Source: Lantana camara
Taxonomy: Eukaryota > Streptophyta > Magnoliopsida > Lamiales > Verbenaceae
Assembly (NCBI GenBank): GCA_037501455.1
Contig: CM074864.1
Coordinates: 59,332,001 to 59,396,000 of the forward strand
Direction of reading: 5' to 3'
Length of the DNA stretch: 64,000 nt
Shown in pieces: positions 58,661-64,000 of the stretch. Each line of letters begins with the position of its first letter. The stretch's first letter is position 1. The notes beneath the pieces are model-generated. The model had not been told where the DNA came from, did not search any database, and saw only the letters and a list, made by a program, of their open reading frames with translations. Made by a program: the position numbers and the translations under genes.

Positions 58661-59672
58661 AGAATTAAGTAGCTGATACTTAAGTTCACATGAGGAAAGC
58701 GTTCGTATAACCTCGTATAACCGGAGTAGTTGCAAAATTTTCAAATGCTTTTTGTGCTTGAAATTTGATTGTGTTTTTTTGTTATAGCATTAGCCGCCCA
58801 AGTCGGACAACAGGCTTCGGAAATAATGTACAATCATTATGAGTTTTACAAACTCAATTAGATCTTAAACATGTATTGGTTTTGTTTGTTGTAGAGGAGA
58901 CCAACCAATGTGGTTCTCCCTTCAATCCGTCAGTAACAAATTTGCTCTGCCTGTTGCCATAAATTTAATCGACTGAAAATATCGAAGTGTGATATAAAGG
59001 TATCAAATGCTATAGTACCTATGCATGTATTCAGAGTCCGGCTCGGCAGGATAAATGCTCGAGCTTGATTCCATTTAATTCGATACCAGATTTGAAGGAT
59101 AGGTTGACAATATCCGTTGGTTTACATGTCGTTAATCAAGCATATTATCTTCTTCGGGATATCATTGACGTGTATTTATGCACTTGATCTGCCAATTCAT
59201 TGGTCACTCCGTCGAACATGGCTGGCCCACTATGGCATAACAAACTGAAAGTCATTTTATCCCACACAGGCAGTGTTCGAGCACTTCCTGATTCCAACTA
59301 AACAAGTTTCTTATAGCTCCGTATAAAATCGAGTTCAAAGTAAAGTTAGTATATTCTACTCGAAAGGACTTTTGCATCTTCGATCAATTAGAAGGTGCAT
59401 CTCATATTGACGAGTTCACCGCAGCAAATGGGCTGCCACTGTAAATGATTCAATTTAGCAGGGTCAAACATGCTGGCTACAACGGGAGTTTCATACTGGT
59501 GTACGCTCAGTAACTTGATACACATATATATTATACAACCATATATGAATAAATATAGACCATTTAAGGTCATTTTTAGCTGATTATGACACCATCCTTG
59601 GGGTGTGCAATTGAATGAACAAATCTATCGGTTTCGTCAGTCAAGGCAGCATTCTGGCTATTGGTATATTGA
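58661..59672. other. Intergenic region between two convergent genes
   Basis: About 1 kb between the stop codons of GAPCP (+) and the kinase gene (-). It should hold both 3' UTRs. No further gene is seen. Confidence 0.6.
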
Positions 59673-62600
59673 CTAAGAGCCTGCCTTTCTTGTCTGGCTT
59701 GAGGCAGACATCACGCGCAATCGACTGGCTATTTCAGTGAAGGATGGCCTTAAGGCCGGATTGGGGGCCCAACACTGCTCCATTAATGTTCTCCATTCTG
59801 GGTCGCAGTGGCTTGGGATTGTAGGCCTCAATGTGTTGTTCACAATGCCTCCTGTATGCATGAAATAAGATTGTCAAATAATAATATTCGCATTAAATCA
59901 GGAAAAATGAAGGTAAATACACATCATACAGTAGATATGGAGATGATGTAAACAGAAAAAGAAAAAAAGACGACTAGCTGATTAAATTAGCGGGGATTTA
60001 GAACCATATCGAGGAACCAATGATTTATTCGAACCCTAAAAATATTTTGAGAAACTGCGACCACTGCCCCATATCTAGCAAACAATGCTAAAAGGCTAAC
60101 AAGAACTGAGTTTCAACTGAATCTTTAGGAAAAGGTTATAAAATTGAAAAGCAACTTCATCAGGAACCACAATTGAATTACACCCAGCAGAGCTTTTTCC
60201 TTCCTGTGTTACTTTACCATTTAGATTTTCTAAACTGCGGTTATTTTAAGAAGAACGCTGGGCTGATTAGCTCACCCAAAAACTGAAAACTTCCATAAGC
60301 TATTAAGTCTATAATGCCTCTAGCTAGTATGGCATTTAATGAAAGTGAAACTTCCATATTCCACATAAATTTAATAAAGAAATTATGAAGAGATTCTTAC
60401 ATTCACACACTAACTACTCAGTAATTAACTTATAAGGGGGAGCCAGGATCTAATGTCAAAAGTCACAAAAATAATTTTACTCAAATGAAAAATTGAAATT
60501 ACAAACCTATAATTGCGCCGTAGTGCATGTTGGCATAAGGCTCCTCCCCAGTGAGTATCTCCCACAAAACAATACCAAATGAAAAGACATCAACCTGTCA
60601 CATGAACAAAACAATATCTAAAGATCACCTCAAGATTCGAGAACCAATATTATTGAAGATTGTGAGTGGGTTGGTTCTTATGCCAAAGAGAACTTGATTA
60701 AACGGCATATAAAAAAAAAATGTTCGGCAGACCAAGGGATATTTTTGTGTTCATCCATACTATTATATTAAGTGCAAGACCCCTAGAGTAACTGATTTGG
60801 TCTGTTAGAGTTATTTATTTATTAATTTCTCCACCAATGTTAGTTTCTTATTTTAGTCCTTATCCATCTCAACTCACCTCAATTTTTCTTTCTATTATAT
60901 TTTTTTAATCCTTTCCCCATATTTTGCAATTCATATTTTAATTATTATATTTTACTAATATAATATTACGTTATCCTATTTATTCATTTATTTACAATAA
61001 TTTATAACATATTAAGATAATTATAAAATAAATATTAGCAAAATTTTTAATTTCAACATATATTTAAAATAATAATTATTTTATTTGCACATGCAACAAG
61101 CTTGCGGAGTAACTAGTATATATTTAGGCAACACATATCAATTTAAGATTCTCAACCAATTCAATTCCTGAAGATACACCTGTATACAGTACAGTCTCAC
61201 CTTCTCAGAAACTTTATTGCTACTTCCATTTAGAAGCTCGGGTGCCATCCATGGAAGAGTACCACGAACACCCCCAGAGACCAAGGTGTTTCGCTTAATT
61301 TTGGATAAACCAAAATCCCCTACCTGAAATAGCAAGGGAACATCAGAGTATCAGCCATATTATGATCGTGGCAAACTATTGCTTCACTTGCTAGAAAGAC
61401 ATCACACTCATTGAACTCGCATAGAAAGGCAAGTTCCACTTAGACAACCTTGCATATAGGTCTTGAAGGATCTTTTAAATTAACCAGCAAATTATCACAT
61501 TTCAAATCAAAGTGAACGATATTCTTTGCATGCAAATATTCCATTCCAAAAGCTGCATCCATGGCAATTATGAGCCTCTTCCGGCGATCAAGATGCCTGC
61601 AAATTTGCAATCAATAAAATGAAAAGGTGACTACAAGGTACAAACCATAATAGACAAGGAAGCAATAGTTCAATGTTATACTCTGCATGCACATTCTTTT
61701 ATTAGTAGTTAATTTCGCAAGTCCATTACAAAGGGAATAACATTTCTTGGCCAGTTGCAAAGTTGTTTATTATTGGCAGAATAAAAGTTTACTGACATCT
61801 TGAATAAGGATTACCTATCTTTCCGAAGTAAAACGTGTCTCAAAGAACCATCAACCATGAATTCTGTCACAGTAGCCAACGTTCCACCTGGCCCGTCTTG
61901 TACCACACCGTAAAAGGCAACCACATTTGGGTGGTGAAGCTTTGAGAGAATTTCAGCTTCCCTCCAAAACTCAATGGTCTGAAAGTAGGAATAAGGTTAA
62001 CAGCCATTTCAGCGAGGAGTAAGGCAAGTATGTTAATATCATGAATTAACGAGAGTTAAAGCAGAATCTGATATATAATTGAGTCTCAATAACCTCAAAA
62101 CATTGTTTAACATTGAAAAGTACAAACGAGTGGTATAACAACAATAGTGCATGACATTTTAATCCTTGCATAGTTGAATGCTGAAAATGACTAGTTACCA
62201 ATCTCTCTTGCTCTGATTGACGACCTGTAAAGCAAGTCTTCTTTATGCGCTTGATTGCCACATCTGAACCTCTCCATTTTCCATGATACACAGTCCCAAA
62301 TGTGCCAGAACCAAGCTCTCTCAGTTCTTCAAGGTCATCATTTTTAATGATCTGCAAAGCCACTTAACGGTTCAAAAATACTACTTGGTGATTTTTTATT
62401 TGATTCAGTAATCAAGTTGCAGGTTGCAAACAAGCTCAACAAACTAAATCAGGTCAACAGTTTAACACAAGACAAAACAGATGATTGGCCAGCTCAAGGA
62501 GATAGTTTAAATAAATAACTATGTTGAAAGTGTAACAGTTAAATCGTTGCACATCAATATCGGCAAGCTTGTGGATGAGAGTATCCCAAAGTTATTTGGT

Positions 62601-64000
62601 TAATAAACTGACATTGAATTCACTTCAAATATGAAGTTCTTATTTAAAAATGATGGGGGAAGATATCTACAAGAGAAATAACAGAGAAAAGACAATCTTG
62701 ATGCCTTATGACAACACATCAAAGTTACATATAACCATCAGAAGAATTTAAACAATGCAAAATTGTACAAACCTGCAGTGAGCTCATGTCAATATCCGAA
62801 AGATCTACATGAGGTAAGCCAACATTTCCAACTCCATCCTACAACATAGGTAAGAGTGAGTGACAATTCTTGAAAAAGCATTGGTATTCATAAAAAGTAC
62901 TCTTTAATTTCCAAAACTTAGTAAAAGAATATGCACCTCATATTCAGAGTCTCGGATTCTCATATTACCCATTGAATCATCATACTGCATGCCTTCACCC
63001 ATTCTCATGTGTGATGCATTATAATCGGGATGTACAGTTGTTGAGCTCGCTCCATTTCGGCCAGCTTGATCTGTCTGATCGCCTTCACCATGCACTCCCA
63101 TCTGACTAGGAAGAAGTCCCTCTCTCGTCAGTGGTACAAAGTCATAAGCTAAAGGGCCCTGCTCTTCAACTTTTGTAAGACCAGAAGTAAGAACAACATG
63201 GTCTTGATCAATAAGAGAAACATCCCTTCTTGTAAATTCATCTCCTGCCAGTCTTTGGAAGAAGGACCAGTGTTTAGGATCATTATTCTCGATGTTCACA
63301 CTCAAACCAGCCCCATCTTTCGGTAGAGGACTAAAATCGGATGAGCTATCAGAGAGAACAGCTTTGGTAAATATATCAGAAAGAAGATCACGAGGAAACC
63401 GGTCATTGATGTCAATAAGAATGTCTGCCTGCTTAGTCCCTGGAACATCAACATTCGATTCTTCGTGTGTCCCTGTCCATGCTGAAGGTTGAGGATGCCC
63501 ATTAGCATTGGACTGACTACTAAGCCCATCAACAAAATGAATGTTAGAATCTTCCAAGGGTTTCACTGACTCCTCGTGGCTTACAACAGGGAGTGTCAAC
63601 CCAGTTTCTGTCTCTGCCGGCAGAAATTGATTTTCATGCATGGAATCTTTAACTTCAAGGGATCCTGTCTGCTTCAGGTCTTGATCTCTCAAAGTCCCAG
63701 TATCAATGGTCTCCGATTCCTGAGGGTATGGCTTTCTAGTTGATTTTGACTCTTCAGTAGGAAAAGTCACATTCCCTTTCTGTAAGTTTTCAACAGGTGC
63801 AGTAATTAAATCCTGCTGAGAAACATCACTTTGTGACTGATTAACAAGAAACTGAGAACCGTGTGAGTCATCCGATTTTGATATTCTGCTGAGTGTCCCT
63901 GTCTGCTCTCGAGGAATCCATTCAGAATGGAACCTCTGAGGAGGAATAGAAGAATCAAAGTAGCTCAAGTCACTAGGTTCAGGCACTGAGTTACTTGATT
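59673..64000 (-). CDS. RAF-like MAP kinase kinase kinase (5' part outside window)
   Basis: Eight exons are visible: 64000-62937 (continuing), 62838-62773, 62351-62199, 61978-61815, 61596-61449, 61323-61201, 60594-60507 and 59851-59673. All junctions are GT-AG and the last seven exons sum to 307 codons with the stop. The large first visible exon encodes a Ser/Asp-rich, probably disordered linker. The kinase domain follows: [13 protein letters not shown] glycine loop, VAIK lysine, HFDLKCDN catalytic loop (HFD instead of HRD, as in plant RAF group B), GDFGLS and [27 protein letters not shown], and a final RPSF motif. The family usually has an N-terminal PB1 domain, which would lie beyond the window. 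Members act in osmotic and ABA signalling. Confidence 0.93.
60754..61116 (+). mobile_element. Non-autonomous Helitron in a kinase intron, 363 bp
   Basis: It starts TCCATACTATTATATTAAG after an A and ends GGAGTAACTAG before a T, as expected for Helitrons inserting between A and T. A weak stem (TGCAA/TTGCG) precedes the 3' end. It lies inside the intron between 60594 and 61201, so splicing is probably unaffected. No ORF. Confidence 0.7.

Overview
The window is nuclear DNA of a flowering plant, most likely a eudicot. The evidence is two intron-rich plant genes at the right end (a plastid-type GAPDH of the GAPCP class and a RAF-like MAPKKK), AT-rich spacers, and only plant-type transposons: a Tat-lineage Ty3/gypsy element, a long solo LTR, small Helitrons, Ty1/copia, hAT and multigene Mutator-like elements (MULEs). 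I cannot name the species.

Layout. 1-6492 is the 3' part of a Ty3/gypsy element: integrase end, a 97-bp tandem array, a spliced antisense ORF broken by one stop, a polypurine tract, and an 812-bp LTR. 6493-12162 is AT-rich and holds a COP9-signalosome-subunit-1-like exon fragment between GC-rich inverted flanks, a Helitron-like 3' end at 10822, and minisatellite DNA. 12163-16635 is a small Helitron split by a 4,053-bp solo LTR that has a perfect 5-bp target duplication. 16636-19363 has no recognisable gene.

19373-55007 is the centrepiece. It is 35.6 kb made of two related multigene MULE units in head-to-tail tandem, with a single perfect 9-bp duplication (TAAGAAACT) around the pair. Each unit carries, in the same order, a MURA-type transposase (+), a long inverted repeat with a small ORF (+), a GRF zinc-finger/membrane protein (+), a DUF1985 + Ulp1-like cysteine protease gene (+) and a two-exon gene of unknown function (-). 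Unit 1 (to about 34045) has an intact spliced transposase and a damaged protease gene. Unit 2 has a dead transposase, a damaged protease gene interrupted by a 903-bp hAT element, a duplicated minus-strand gene and a truncated Ty1/copia insertion.

The introns and spacers of both units are filled with 16-bp palindromes of the form AATC-N8-GATT. In unit 1 the core is the GC-flanked type AATCGC-N4-GCGATT. In unit 2 it is AATCTAGTACTAGATT. Hybrid motifs occur in both. The resemblance to the family-specific motif arrays read by VANDAL anti-silencing (VANC) proteins suggests a self-recognition system between element proteins and element DNA. This is inference.

55187-58660 is the complete 14-exon GAPCP gene. 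The MULE ends 180 bp before its start codon, so the composite has separated this gene from its distal promoter. 59673-64000 is the 3' part of a convergent RAF-like MAPKKK gene with a 363-bp Helitron in one intron.
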